Source: Branchiostoma belcheri (Eukaryota > Chordata > Leptocardii > Amphioxiformes > Branchiostomatidae). Taken from it: a stretch of DNA of 64,000 nucleotides. Made by a program: the position numbers and the translations under genes. Where the stretch lies: assembly GCF_001625305.1 (NCBI RefSeq), contig NW_017802824.1, positions 4,552,260-4,616,259 of the forward strand, written 5' to 3'. The number at the start of each line of letters is the position of its first letter. The stretch's first letter is position 1. This document shows, one piece after another, positions 41,901 to 56,900 of the stretch. The notes beneath the pieces were generated by a model. It worked only from the letters and a program-made list of their open reading frames with translations. It did no database searches and was not told the origin of the DNA.

Positions 41901-44900
41901 GTAACAAAGAATGGCATGAGACACATATATTGTATGCTACCGCAAAATCAGCCCAAAATATTACTCTTGTTTTACAAACATTTGAACTGATTTTGTTGTG
42001 CAGGGGTCCGTTTCACCGAGAGAGAAGAGCGTTCCTGCGTACAGCTCTGAAGGAGTTAGTGATGATTCTGGCTGACCAGCCTGGTTTACTGGGGCCCAAG
42101 GTACAGCTCAAAAGATGATGGTAGCACTCTTAGGTCTGGTGTAGTGGCTGTGTACAGTGTCTATCTAGTGTGGCTTAACTTAAGATCATACCACTCATAT
42201 ATCTGTAGTGTCTTCTGGTTTATTATATTCTTCTAAGGCAAGTTGAATTTCTAAACTGTTAGACTAGTGTCTTTGAAATAGAAATGGCAATATTTCAAAG
42301 ATTTGTAATGTTGTTGTTTACTTTTTCTGCAGGCTTTGTTTGTGTTTATGGGTCTGTCGTTTGCTCGAGACGAGGTACTCTGGCTACTGAGACACTCAGA
42401 AAACCCTGCGCCCAAACTCAACAAGCGGCCCAACCCTGTGGATTATGAAGACAGGTTGGTAGATTTCGTCTGTGCTTTCTTCATAGTGACTTTGACATTA
42501 TTTTCAGTTCTTCTTCTATGGCCGTACAATATGATGTCAAAACATAATGCATGATACGTCGATAAAGGTCAGACATCCAGGACCTGGTAATAAGATACGC
42601 CAAAAAGCAGTTACTCAAGCAACTGGATATGATTTTGGAAACGGTCCAAATGGATTTGGATATGATTTTCCCAAATCATATCCAGTTGCCTGAATAACTG
42701 CTTTTTGTCATAATGCATGATCATCCATTTTCTTTTATGTATATCTTTTGTTACTTGGGTGGCATCGAATGGCTGAAAGGTTAGGCAAACAGACACGAGA
42801 CCAAGAGGTCATGGGTTTGATCCCTGGTATTCTTAACATTGTGTTCTTGTGGCACACAGTTTTTCCTCACTCTACCCAGGTGTAAAATGGGTACCTGACT
42901 TCATTTGGGGATAGAGTCTGCCTTCCAATATCTTACCCACCATCTTTAATCATTTTTTTGTTTCACCAGACAACTGCCAGAGTTGCTGTACTACATGGAA
43001 GAGTTGCGGGGACTTTTGCGGAAGTACAACCAGGTCATGCAGCGGTACTACGTACAGTACCTGAACGGGTTTGACTCCATCGTGCTCAACAACCTAGTCC
43101 AGGTAGGTTCCAGGTAGTACTATGAGTCCTCTGCATGTCGGCAGTACAACTTGTAACATGGCCAAACTTTCACAAGTCACTTGTTTCAGATAATGGTAAA
43201 ACCTTTCCATGATTCTAAGTTGTTTCCCAAAATGTTGTTTCCTGGTTGTACAAAATTAGCTCAAAAATTCTGTCACCATGTTATGAGTTGTTTTGCATGA
43301 AAAATTATCAAGCATGACTACATTTATACAAATGTGTAAAGTACATGTAGAAATTGCATGCTCATATGTACACAGAGTGATTCAGTTGCATGAAAGGTGT
43401 TTGTATGTTTCTATTTGGATTTTAGTAGTCGAATATGATCTGTGCACATACATGTAGAGCACCCTGTAGTAATCCTTCTAATAGCTTATCTTCGTACATA
43501 ACATTGCCTAGCAAGCTTGTTACATTGCCTGTCTAGATGTGTACTAGTTATTGTGTCATAGATATGAATCTAACATTGTGTTATGCATTTCTGCTGTAAT
43601 AATTCACATCATCTCATAATTCCTTCCTTCCTTCATCCTCCTTACTAGTGTCTGTTCAAAACACATCCCTATAATTATATACCTCTAGTATACTTGTCTT
43701 CTCCCCACCTTTGCTTGTATACCACTTCTCAGTGTAGTTTAATGCATTTTTCACAGTAGCATGGTCATTTTCTCACTGTAGTACAGAAAACTGTAGAATA
43801 TTGTCTGTTTCCTGCCTTAACCCCCCATCCTATCCTCCACTCTGAGTCAACGTTCACTTTCCAAGTGCATTTCAAATTCCAAGCGCATCTCAACTGCTCA
43901 GCTCTGCCTCTCCTATATCTAACTCCATCACATTTAAGGCTTTTAGGATCTTTTTGGCATTTTAGAGGTGGTTGAAATTTTTCTTGTGGACTTCTCTTTC
44001 CTCTCTTGTAATGCTCTCCCCACCAAAGAACGGATTGCACCAGGTAGACCTAACTTGTGAAATCTGCTTCTTGAGTTTTGACACTTTTGTCTGCATGCTA
44101 TTTAGTGTTACTAAATGCTAGTAGAGTTACTCTTTAGAGACTTGTAGAATCACGTTCAGTGTCTTGTCGTAGTACTGTAGAAAAATGCTGTCAAAGATTG
44201 AAATCTGCTTGTACGAAAGTATGGGAAATGCAACTGTAGTTTTGTGAATACAGTTTAGTAGTAGTTTTATGCCGGTACCTTTTTGTTCTAATGCGATGCA
44301 AGATTAACATTATTGAATGTACAGTTAATAGGAAAATTCAGTTCGTAACAAATCATGCATATGTTAATGTTGTGAGCACAGATGGTACTAGCTATGGCAT
44401 GTTTATAATTTGGCTGCCATTTTCGCTTATCAAAACATGAAATAATCAGTGGCTTGCTAAAATATTGACTTTTGATTTTGTATTGAAGCCCTATCTGTTT
44501 TTTTTTTCAAACATTTTTCAACACAGGAGGTTTTGATATATACAGTGGATGAACTGGAAGAATTTTGATTCTGAGAACAAACAAAAAAAAGACCAGGCAG
44601 TTTTACCCTGATGTTGTTTATGCTCCACCCCCCCACACATGAGCGTGTCACTCTTTTGGTAACCAAAATTTCTCTTGTTGTGTTTTCCTGCGGCCTTCGC
44701 AAGCCTCGCTTGCGTGCGAGAGAAAGTTTCAACAGCAAACGAAACCCCACGTGTCAGGAGGACTGGGTAAGCCAGTCTATCACCGAGTTTTTGTTGACGT
44801 TCCCCCACCAGAAATAACCTCCACCTGCCGAGTTTGGTTTCTTCATCATTCTCCTTGGCACCGACTTTGCCAATCTTTTTTATTTCTGGAAAGAAATCAT

Positions 44901-47900
44901 ACTTTACGACTGCTTGTCACACTTTTTTTTTGTGTCTCAAAAAGATTTGTCAAAAGAAGCATCCATGAAATGATGAAAATATAGTACCCCCCTCTCCCCC
45001 TGATTCCCCCCTTTTGTATTCAAACTTGCTGTTACTATTGAGCCCTATGGTACTGAGTGGTGTATTTGTGACCCCCTCCCTGTTAAACTACTAACCCTTT
45101 AACCAGTTCTATACAAGTATCTAAGTACTAATCTTACCCCCAGGTGGTATACAGGCATTGTGGAACTGAGACCATTCTTTTGAAGTGCGCATGTTTGGTT
45201 GAACGTGATACTGTATATATGTTAAAGTCATTTTACGAGTACTGTTCTTGGCAAATGAAAATGTTCTTGCTTTTTACTTTTTACTTAAAGAAAAAAAATT
45301 GCACCAAAGACGTTTTGAATGTAAATATAGAACTGTCTTGACAGTGTTAAATTACTGCATTGCAAGATTGCTAGCAATTACATATCTGATATGACAGACT
45401 GAAGAAACTCATCCATAGTGCCCGTGTGACCCCTTGTTCTTGTAAATTTGTCCTAGTAAGGTTATACTGTACAGCACATTGACAGAACATACTATATGCC
45501 TGTGCAAAACCCAGATATTTGTTGGATGTTTGGTCAATGTTGCGTCAGAATTTTGCCCATAGAAGACAGTATCTTTTCTGACACAACATTTGAAAACTAT
45601 GGACAGTATGCCATCCTAAATAAATAATTATGCAATCTTAGACGAAACATTCTGCTGAAGTGTTATGCATGATACATTATGGGTTTCATGCAGGCACAGT
45701 ACATTCTGCCAACAGTATATTCCCAGCACTGCACCAGTATTAGCTGCCATGTCGGCCTCTGCATTGTTTGCATTGTTTCTACCTTCCAGAATCTGTCGGT
45801 GTGTCCAGAGGATGAGTCTATCATCATGTCATCTTTTGTCAACACTATGAATGGCCTGTCTGTCAAACAAGGTATAATATATAATATAATACATTTTACA
45901 TCTGATTCCGATTCATCAGAAATGATATACAAATGCATGATTTACATGTAGCGCTACATGTTTGATGTAAACAATTTAGTAAAGGGTGATAGAATATCCT
46001 TTTGTGTAATGCAACTAAAGCTGTTTTTTATTGTTTTTCTAAAAGCAAATCTGTTGACTATCGTCTGTTTTTCAAAGGTTGCTTTGTTTGAATATGAGAA
46101 ACATTTCGTTCTGATTATGCAATAAAAATGGGTGTGTATAAGTTTACAAGACTGTGACAAGTTGCACGTAGGTACTATTTAGGCTATGTTTACATCTGAC
46201 ACCACCACTCTTTCTCCTTGCTTCATTATCATAGGGACAACTCTTCTTTGTGAGTTTTAAACATCAAATTAGTACTTCCCTGTCCTTTATTTACATGTAG
46301 GACCTACATACTTACATACCATCTCTAAACAACATGACTCCTCTTCAACGTGTACATGGAGTTTGAAGTAGATGATTGTGTAAAATCTGGTATGGCCTGG
46401 CAAATGTGTTTATCCATTTTGAAATCAGTCCAGGAGAAGAGTAAAAGAGAAAACAAAGCAATGGTGCCTATTGGCTAAATCCCAGAATGATTGTGTTTGT
46501 ATGTTTCAGTTGAGGAGGGGGAGATATTTGACTTCCGAGGAATGAGACTGGACTGGTTCAGACTACAGGTACTTCAGTTCAGCCATTTGTTTTCCTGAAG
46601 GTTATAAGTATTGTTATACATTTACATGTACCATTTGCTCCATTGACAGTTATATCTGACAACAGCTGATTAAATTAGAACTGCCAGCTATCCAGTGTTA
46701 AATGTAGTCATCTGATATTAAGTCTGGTAGATACAGTTCCCTGTAACCACACATGTGTACATTCGGTCAAGCATCTATAGCAGCGACACCTGTGCTGCAG
46801 TGCAATGTGAACCAGTCAGAATTGCCCTGAGGAAGATGACAGACGGTCACCGAAATGTTGGCTGAAGGAAAGACTTGGTTGTGTAAGAAGAGTCTCTAAC
46901 TTTACTTTTAGTGACTTACCAACCTGATGAAACTAACGAATACAAGTTTTAGTACCATCAGTTTTAATTGTGTTCTTGTACACTGTAAATGCCAGTCAAT
47001 TTTGAATAAAAACTTGCTGAACTGAACTTGTGCCTTCCCTGCCAGGCCTACACCAGTGTTAGTCGAGCCCAGCTGGTTCTGAGAGAGAACCCTGATCTAG
47101 CACGACTCATGAACACCATCACGTTCCACACATACATGGTGGACAGTCTGGATGAGATGGCTAAGGAGACATCTGACCTCTCCACCTTCTGGTACAAAAC
47201 CTTCAGTTGTTCCTGTCGCCTACTAATCTGTAAAAATACTAAATTTTGACCAAAGAAGAAACAAATCTTGGAGTCTGAAAAAAGTTTTTCTTTTCTTTTC
47301 TACAAAATTTTTGTTGGTGAGCATCATACTAACAATACTTTCTCCACTTAAGAAAAGAACAAGAATACAAAGAATTTTCTTATGTAACGTAAGAAAATAT
47401 TTCTCAACATATGTTATTAAAAGTATGAAAAATATGAAAAATTTTCTGGTAGTGTACAATGTATGTTATGGCAAAAGCTGCCCCATATTCTATATATCAC
47501 GAACACAGACACAAATAAGGTAACAAAATTAATGGTAGTGGAAATATTTTAAACTTTTGTTTGATTTCATTTGATGAGAATTCTTGTAACTGACTGCAGT
47601 CTCATGCCTGGAAAGTTACTGTGGTGTTTCAGATAGCATCCTCTGTCTTTCATCAGAGACTGAGACATTGAGCCTGCAAAGTTACTGTGGTACAATGTAT
47701 TTCAGATAGCATCCTCTGTCTTTCATCAGAGACTGAGACATTGAGCCTGCAAAGTTACTGTGGTACAATGTATTTCAGATAGCATCCTCTGTCTTTCATC
47801 AGAGACTGAGACATTATTGTTTGCATGAATAATACATTATTTGGATTATTGTTTTTCCTCCCCCCAGTTTTTACGGGCGTCTGTTTGAGCAGTACTTCCA

Positions 47901-50900
47901 GTGGTGCCTGGAGACACCGTCCCAGATGCGCTACTCCATCAGCTTCCCACTCATCTGTTCCCACTTCATGAACTGCACCCACGAGATCTGTCCAGAGGAG
48001 GTAGTGGTGGGGTCCTTACTTATATCATCCCTTCCCTTCTGAGTGAACCTATCAATGCAAACCCTTCAGGGTCGGGCTGGAATCAGTTTGACTGCTGCCA
48101 ACCCTATCTTTCAGCTCCATCCTCTTCTTTTTTTTTTAAAAGAAGTTTGTTTGTAACGTTTCCCTCATTGATTGCTTGGAATTTTAATTTACCGCTGTCA
48201 CTTCCCTTTTCAGCAATGCTTCTTGCCGAAGCCTTCTATCTTTTTTATTTTTTTGCTTGTGTGGATTTCACAGCTCAAATTTATGTTATTTGTTTTATCT
48301 CATTTTCATTTTTTTTACAACGTCACAGTCAAGTTTCTGATACAGTTATATCAAAAGAAGTCTCGTAGCAGTTAGTATTTTGATGAAAATATGTAGATGA
48401 CTACCGCCTAAGTTTTGCTATTGGTTTGCCCCAAGGTTTTGCACTGATAGGTGCAGCTGACATTTTCCCCCTGGCCATTCCCTATGATTTGCCTCAGCAT
48501 TTTGTGTCTCCCTACTGAACTGCCACCAAACTTTTCACTAATCTTTTGTGATGTGCCTTTCAGAAACCAATGCTGTCATACAAGCAAAATGTATGCATTC
48601 ATATTTCTTATGTACAAGCTTGGTAGTACTGGCTCGTGGCAGCAGCAGATTTGCTCTGTATTTTTTGTCATTCTGGCCGAATTCTGCTGTACATGTATGT
48701 GTTAAAGGCATGGGCAGCATATGAAGTGATTGGAAGGCTGGCGTTCTTGTTGCTTGTTGCGTACATCATTGTTATGATGGTTATGAGCATCCGACAAGCC
48801 AAGAGTCCCCCGAGCAAATGCATCTTTTCCTAGTGCATGTTTTCGTTCTGGCTTCATGTCTGCATGCTGCAGTGTTGCAGGATGTGGGACCCTACAAATG
48901 AGCTGAAATGAGGAATGTAATGTTACCATACTCATCACAAATTGTACATATGGATGTGAAAAGACACAGAGTTTGCCCTGGAGGGTAGAATGGATTTTGT
49001 AAGCCAGTGCTAGAGACTGTTTATTAACCATTTAAATATGACTGAACCACACACAGTTGAGAACCAGTGGGGGCTCAACAAGAGAAAGAAAAAGTCAGGG
49101 TACAAGTTTCTGTGAACTTCCATCCAAGGTGCACAAAATCCAAACTGTAGTGATACAGTAGTTTCAAGGCATGAAAAATAATTACATGTACAACAGATGA
49201 AGATATATACAGGTCTAATATTTGTTGAATCTAGGAGCTTTAGAAATATTTGGCTAGGAGAAGAGATGTACTTTTGTTAGATCAGTTTTAGAGCATGACA
49301 TTATCTTAAAGGAACTACAAGACGGATTGATCTTCTGACCCAAGGACCATGTGCATGTGCATGCATTCATATCCTACTGTTACAACTTCACCTCATGTCA
49401 CATTAAGCGTAGAAGAAAAATAAGTGTGTGTGACGATTTAACTTGAAGCTTTTTGTGAATTTGTAGCGACACCACATTGGGGACCGTAGCCTGTCACAGG
49501 CCAACTTCTTCCTGGATGAGATGGCAAAGGAGGCCAAGAACATCATTACCTCTATCTGTGATGAACAGTGCAAGCTTGGAGATCAGGTAAGACATTACAT
49601 TAAACATATGTTAAAAGGGACTAATGTTACATGTATGTAGCCAGAAGAGTATTTTACCCATGTTAAGCATTAAAAACATGGCAAACCAGGACTGGTGATG
49701 GAGCTTTCACATTGTATTTTGTACTTAACTTGCAGCTTGTGATATTTTATCAAGGGGTTGCAAATGTTTGTTGTCAGGGCAAAAACTGGTATTCCTGATT
49801 TTTGTACTCCCTATGTGAGAATCTCAGTTGAAAAAATCAGATGCAAAGATACAATGTAGATGCTGAAGTACACTAGCAACAATCATCACTGTCTTCCCCA
49901 GCAGTGCTACACAAAGAATGACTGGATTCTATACTTGATTTTGTTTTATTCCCAGCTGTTGCCCAAGAATGCTGCCAAGACCATCAGTATTGCCATCGAG
50001 AGGAAGAGAAACCAGAACAAAGCCAAGAAGCTGCCACAGGAACCTGACAAACCTGGGAGGGAGAGCATGCGCCGCTCTCGCACTGATGTCACAAGGTTAG
50101 CGAGAACTGACTTCAAATCATCCCAGGATTTCAAGGGATTTGCAGATCTATAAACTGAGCACATCAGCAGAACATACCGTGCCTGCGTGAAACCCAGATT
50201 TTCCCCAGTTTTCGTTGGATGTTTGGTCAATGTTGCATTAGAATTTTGTCAGTTGCAGACAATATTTTTTTCCAACATAACAATTGGTAACTACAGTCGG
50301 GATGATAACCTTATATTTGCAAATACGACCTCATTTTGAGCATGAAATCAAAGTCAAAAGAAAATGACATGCGCTTGTGGTAGAAAATATTTTGTCCAAT
50401 CAAGAGTATACATGTATAATGTATGACAAACTTATGAAGTAAAGTTATACATGCGCAGATAATTGTCATAGCGGTAGCACATAGAGTCAAGTAATGTTTG
50501 GATCTGCCACATTGTAAAGTACACTGTATGTCCTGTGGACCTACTTGTTAACAGTACATTTTCCCCTAGCATGGACAAACTGTACCTGATGCTGACAGAG
50601 CTGTGTTCTGCCATCAACTACACCCCGTCCATCCAGGTGTGGGAACACACCTTTGCTCCCAGGGAGTACCTGACTCAACACCTGGAGTCCAGGTTCACAA
50701 AGTAAGGATCAACTCCATTAGAAACAAAACAATCAGCTAGAATTTACTAGAAATCAACTTTTGCAAAACAAATGTATAATGTTGACCTTCACATGGTTTA
50801 GTCCAACAAACCATTGCTCTGTTTATTCTTGCTGAAGCACATTCATGTATATGGTGACCAGCCCCTCCTGCCACTTGCTACATAATGTAACCCAACACCA

Positions 50901-53900
50901 CAGGGGTGTCTGCTACAGCACCAGTTACCGTGGTGACAGCCATCATTGACCTTTTTTGTTTGGAGAAGAAGAAGAAACAGAGCAAAAACAATGTTTTCCT
51001 TCCATGAAGGTAAACTTAAAAAAGCCAACAGAAAATACTGTATAATGTTGAAGTAAAACTATTAAATAAATACACTATCTTACCAAGATTGTTTAATTTT
51101 GTTTGCCGTATTTCAGAGCCCTTGTAGGGATGGTGATGTACAACCCTGACTCTGGGGAGATTGCCAAGCCTTCAGAACTACTCAACAGTGTGGAGGCCTA
51201 CATGGGAGTACTGCAGACCATAGAGAATTATGGTGAGAGCTTTCCTGCAATAAAAAAGGCATTGCATGCTGGAAACTAAACCACAGGATCTGAAATATCA
51301 CTCAAAGATGTATGATTTCTGTGGTTGTAATTTTCATGGGTATTGCATGTTTCACATGCATATTAAAGAATCCATGTTTAACATACATGTGCATGTACAA
51401 TCTGTATCTGTATCTGTATAGCCGGTATAACCGCCTTTCGGCGTAACACACCAGCTTCGCAGGAACGCGGCGCGACAATGAACCTAACGACAATAAAAGT
51501 TGATTGTAGTTGGTTTCATAGAGTTTCTTTTTTTAAAGGCATACCTTTTGCCAGAAATCTATAGAATGATTTCACATTTGCAAGTTGTACTGCACTCCTT
51601 TACTCAAGTGTTCATTCATTTTAACCTTGATGTTTCACCCCTGCAGTTCACCTAGACATCACCAGGGTGTTCAACAACGTGTTGCTCCAACAGACCCAGC
51701 CCCAGGACAGCCATGGAGACAAGACCATCACAGCTCTCTACACTAACTGGTCAGTCACTGGGTCTTAGTGTACAAAACACCAAGGACAGGCATGTTTCCC
51801 TGTGTATGGCTGTTGTTCAGCACCAAGGACAGGCATGTTTCCCTGTTTATGGTTGCTGTTCAGCACCAAGGACAGGCATGTTTGCCTGTTTATGGTTGCT
51901 GTTCATCACCAAGGACAGACCTGTTTATGGTTTCTGTTCAGCACCAAGAACAGGCATGTTTCTCTGTTTACCTGTTTATGGTTGGTACTCAGCACTAAGG
52001 ACAGACCTGTTTCCTGTTGATAAAATAATATGTAATAGCAATTAACTAATTAAATAATAAGTTAAGTAGCTAATTAATTAATTAGTTAATAAGTTCTAGA
52101 TAGGCACTGTTCTGTATATGATAGATTGTTTGCTGGATTTTTTATGATGTTAACTCCCTGCCCAGGTACTTGGAGGTACTGCTGAGAAGAGTGAGTACAG
52201 GACAGATCATGTTCTCACCCAACAGACATGCCTTTGTCAACGTCGGCGTGGATCCCAATCAAGTGGCCGTAAATGCTGAGGAGTTCTCAGATATCAGTGG
52301 TGAGAATGTATTATGATCAAACTATATTGCATTACATTGCTACCAAATACAATGTATGGCATCTAATGCGATACATATCAAACATACTATGAGACCAATA
52401 GTAATTACCATGTATTCACTAATGGAGATATAAATAAACCAAACCAAACCTATGGAGTAAGAATTTGCTTTTACAGTCAATGGTAGAATTTCTAGCATGT
52501 ACATTTTTGTATGGATTTTTTTTAGATATTGTCCCATGTGTACAGTGTACAGCATGTATTGTCACCTGTCAGTGTGTACCTTAAATGTGCTACCCTTTAA
52601 TAGAAATCCTGGACTCGCATATAGTGAATATTATGCATTATCAAAATATTTGGGGAAAACAATCAGAAAGTAAAAATCATCTATTTGTCCTTTGAATTAT
52701 TCAATATTGGTAATATCAGGTAGATTATGATTATGGGATGTACAGTGTATATGTTTGTGTGTAGTATTCTGAGCATATTTGTTAAAGATACTAGACGTTC
52801 TCTGTAAAGTTGTTATAAGCTTGCAATGCAATGCTGCTCTTGACTGAAATCCCTACCTTACAAGATATGGTTTGCTTGCAGAACTGCGATCCCTTGCTGA
52901 ACTGTTGGGGCCTTATGGAATGAAGTTCCTGAATGAGAGTTTGATGTGGCACATCTCCAGCCAGGTGGCAGAACTCAAGGTGAACAACTTGTCTTGACTA
53001 GACCAAGCAATGATATTCAGTTACAATTAGGTCTTTTTTTGTATACTTGCACTGGTGCAGGCTATATTGAAAATTACCTGTACCAGACAAATTGTACCTG
53101 TACCACTCAGAATTTAGCAGGTATGAATTATACTAAATCCACATACACCCACATTTGTACATAAACCCAGTACATGGACCAGGGCAGGTTAGGTGCAGGT
53201 ACATTTGGTACACATCAGAAATAGCTCCAATTTTACCTGCGCTAACCTGTGTATCCAGGTAGCACAGTATTTTGAGCCCTGCAAATTCATCTCTGTGATG
53301 ATCCTGTGTATGGACAGATAAATGTTGTCTCATCATGATTTAACATATCTTTTATCATATCTGTATGACAGAAACTGGTGACCCAGAACAAGGATGTGTT
53401 GACTACTTTGAGGACCCACTTTGACAAGCCAGCCTTGATGGCAGAGCACTTCAACAGACTCAGAGGTAACTCTTTTCTCCTTTTAAAAATCTTCCATGAA
53501 ATAAGACTATTTAAAACTTGTTCAACTGTTGAACAACAGTCCTTTAAGTAGTCATACCGGTAACAAATATAACTGAAATATAGGTATTCAAACTTGATTT
53601 TTTAGTACACAATATTTCTGAGTTCAGGCCAGTTCTAAGGCAAACGGCTAAACTGAAAATGTGAAATTACAGTTATCCCCATGTGAAATGATAATGTCTA
53701 TCCCCCTTTAGATGTTGACAATGTGCTGAAGAGAGTCACTATTGTTGGAGTCATCCTTTCCTTCAAGACACTGGCTCAAGATGCTCTGAATGATGTAAGA
53801 CTCATTTCTATATGTATTTCCCATACATGTACATGTATGTAAGCAGTAGAAGAAGTGCTATCCTAAATACATTTGTACTTGTTTTTGTTTTCCTGATTGA

Positions 53901-56900
53901 GAGTTTTAATGTAACATCTAGAAGTAAATATTAGCTGCATGTACTACATGATTGTAGTAATAATTGTTTTGGGTGGCACTCATCATCAGTTCCTGTTCTG
54001 GAATTCCCACAGGTGCTGAAGAAACGCATCCCATTCCTGATGAGCTCCATCATCGACTTCCAGAAACACTTCCCTGAGACACCTGAGAACAACATGGTCA
54101 GTGTACATTCTCTACTTCCCAATCATCTGTTGGCCCTGTATTTTGTGTCATTGAATGGCTAAGTGGCTTGGCTAGTGGACAGGAGATCAAAAGGTTGTGA
54201 TTTCAATCCCTGGCTAGAAGTTGTGTCCTTTGGAATAGCTTTTTACATGACTCCACCCAGGTGTAAAATGGGTACCCTACTTTGGTTGGGGAGGTAAAAG
54301 GCAGTGGAAGGGGAGGGATGGGCTCCACCTTCCTATCTTTGCCCTAGACACTGTGTTATCTCAAGGCCCCTACTGCCAGAAACTACGTTGTACCTTTTCC
54401 CTTTTTAGCCATACTTCAGTGTTACAGTTATGGTTATCATTACAGTTGCATGGAATATTTTTATCTTGTTTGTGTCAGGTTCGTGTTGAGATAGTGAATG
54501 AGATGGCATCGGCAGCTGGCCTCCCCTGTGATGTAGACCCAGCATTGTGTGCTGCTCTCAGAGTACAGAAATCTGGTAAGCAAGTGTATTGGGTTGTCAC
54601 CTTTTTCTTTTATGGTTGGAATTTTCTACTCTTTTATCACACCTGGCAAACTTTATTTTTCATCAATTGATAGTTAATATGTGTTTAATATGCTTCAAAT
54701 AACAAGCACACTAACCCAACCATTCATTTTTAAATCATACAGATCATACATGATACATCTCCATGTCACTTCCCACCCATGTCTTTTTTGTTTCACTTCA
54801 TTTTTTTTAGCTTGTCCTCCATGTAGGCAAATGCATTCCTTTAATCTGTGTTTAACTTACTAATTCTACTAATCTAGCTGTAATCTAAATCAAATTGTTA
54901 CCCCCTGTTCACCTTTGCTTATGTATAAGCCTACATGGAGGAGTTTTTCTCCGTGTTTTGGTCATGTTGGAAACCTTACAGGTGCGGGTGCTGAATACTT
55001 TCTTCCACAACCGTTTCATATGAGACGACAGATTTGGGCAGGTTGGGCCACACTGACTGTTTTTTTGTTGAACATCTTTTAGTGTCACTTTTTTTTTCAT
55101 CTATTTCATGCCATTGTGTACAAATGTACAACAAGCACACAGTTTGGTTGTCACATTGTTGTGAGCATCACACTGAACTTTGATTCTAATTAGGAGTTTG
55201 AATTTGTAGTTGTCTGCTGAGTCTTATGAAGTTCATATTTGAATTATATCTGCAAGCTGATTTTGTGAATTGAAGGAAAGTTTTCATTGGGTACATGTCA
55301 TCTGCAAACTAACAGTTATTTCCCTAGCTCGATGGTTACCAAAAATTTTTTAGCTGCCCAGTCTCTTTCGTCCTCTATAACTGTATATGCAAAGTGAAAG
55401 AGACTCTGCCGCTAAAATGGGTTAGGTAACCTGACTGTTATGTCCGGTCTTGGCCTCAGTTGTATTCTGTTTTGTGCCACAGTCTTCTTGTATGTACCCT
55501 TTACAAAATGTATACCATGTGTAATGCATTTCATTTTAACACTAACAGGGCTATGTTCAATTTGAAACTATTTTGTGACTGGGACACTATGTTTACAGAG
55601 AATCCAGATGAGGACTATAAGATAGCCTGTCTGCTGATGGTGTTCATTGCCGTCTCCTTACCGATGCTGTCACTAGACTCCCAGTCTTCCTTCAGAGCAG
55701 ACCTAGAAGGTAGGGAATTTTGGTTGAGTAAAAAAAAAGTTGTGAACTGATTGGTCATTAATTATCCAGATGAAGGCGACAGTGGTCGTTGAAAATTTGA
55801 TCCCTGTACAATTGTGTGTTGGAATAAAGTTCAAGATTTTACTATGATTACTACCAACACAAATGAACTTTCATGATAAAAAAAGAATCACAGGTCAATA
55901 GGGCAATAATTTTTTTTCTGGTTGATGCATTGGATATACAGTAATATATGTTTGTTTTAAGATGACAACTTTATATACAATGTCATGTAGAAACAGAATC
56001 CATGGTGAACAGGCATACACTAAAATGTAACTGCATTCAAAGTTCTTTAATTTTTAATTTTTTAACAATTGTTCTTTAATTTACAGTTACATGAAATGTA
56101 CATATATACATCATTTTGCAATGTCAAAGCATACCATAATTTTACTGTAGTGTTGTATTTTCCAAGTTGGCTCTATTGCTGTGTTGAAATCCACGCCTGA
56201 ATTCAAGATGTGAATGTCTCAAAGGGTGCTTTTTTATGTTATATGCAATTTGTATGATTTTGTTGTTTTTGTTTGTTTGTTTACCTCTTCTAGGACATAC
56301 AAACAACATCCACTGCCTGGCCAAGGCTGTTAACAGTATCGCTGCAGCCATGTTTACTATATATGGGAAAGGCAGGGTGACCATTGAGGAAAGGCTTAAA
56401 GAGTTCCTGGCTGTAAGTCCCACCATCAGATCTACAATCATGTAGAAAATGTATTTCTAGTCTTGACATGTTTGCTGCCTGTTGTAAGTGCAAAGGATAC
56501 TCAGTACAATGTGTACATGTATATGTACATACAAGTATGTGTTTGTCTGTTGTACCATTCATGGAACATTTTGTAGGTAGCACCATAGAAGTTGTTTTTC
56601 TGATTTTAAGGGTACCCTGTCAGAAGTCTTATACATGTATGTCAACTCTTTTTCGGAAGAACAACTCAGTTTTGTGATGTTTTAAAGAACATGGTTTCTT
56701 TATACACTGTATGTGGGGTGATGTCTGTGTAATTCCAGATACAATAGTAGGTACATTATGTATTGTTTGGGACTGTACATGTACTTTTGCAGTTTACTCA
56801 TCGTAATGTCTTTAAAATTTGTTTGTCACTGTCACAGCTGGCCTCCTCCAGCCTGCTAAAGTTGGGACAGGAAACCGACAAGTTGGCCCTGCGGTCCCGC

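Noticed and set aside
42601..42707. microRNA precursor
   Set aside because: The stem is too long and too perfect and the sequence resembles a palindromic MITE; kept as a repeat instead.
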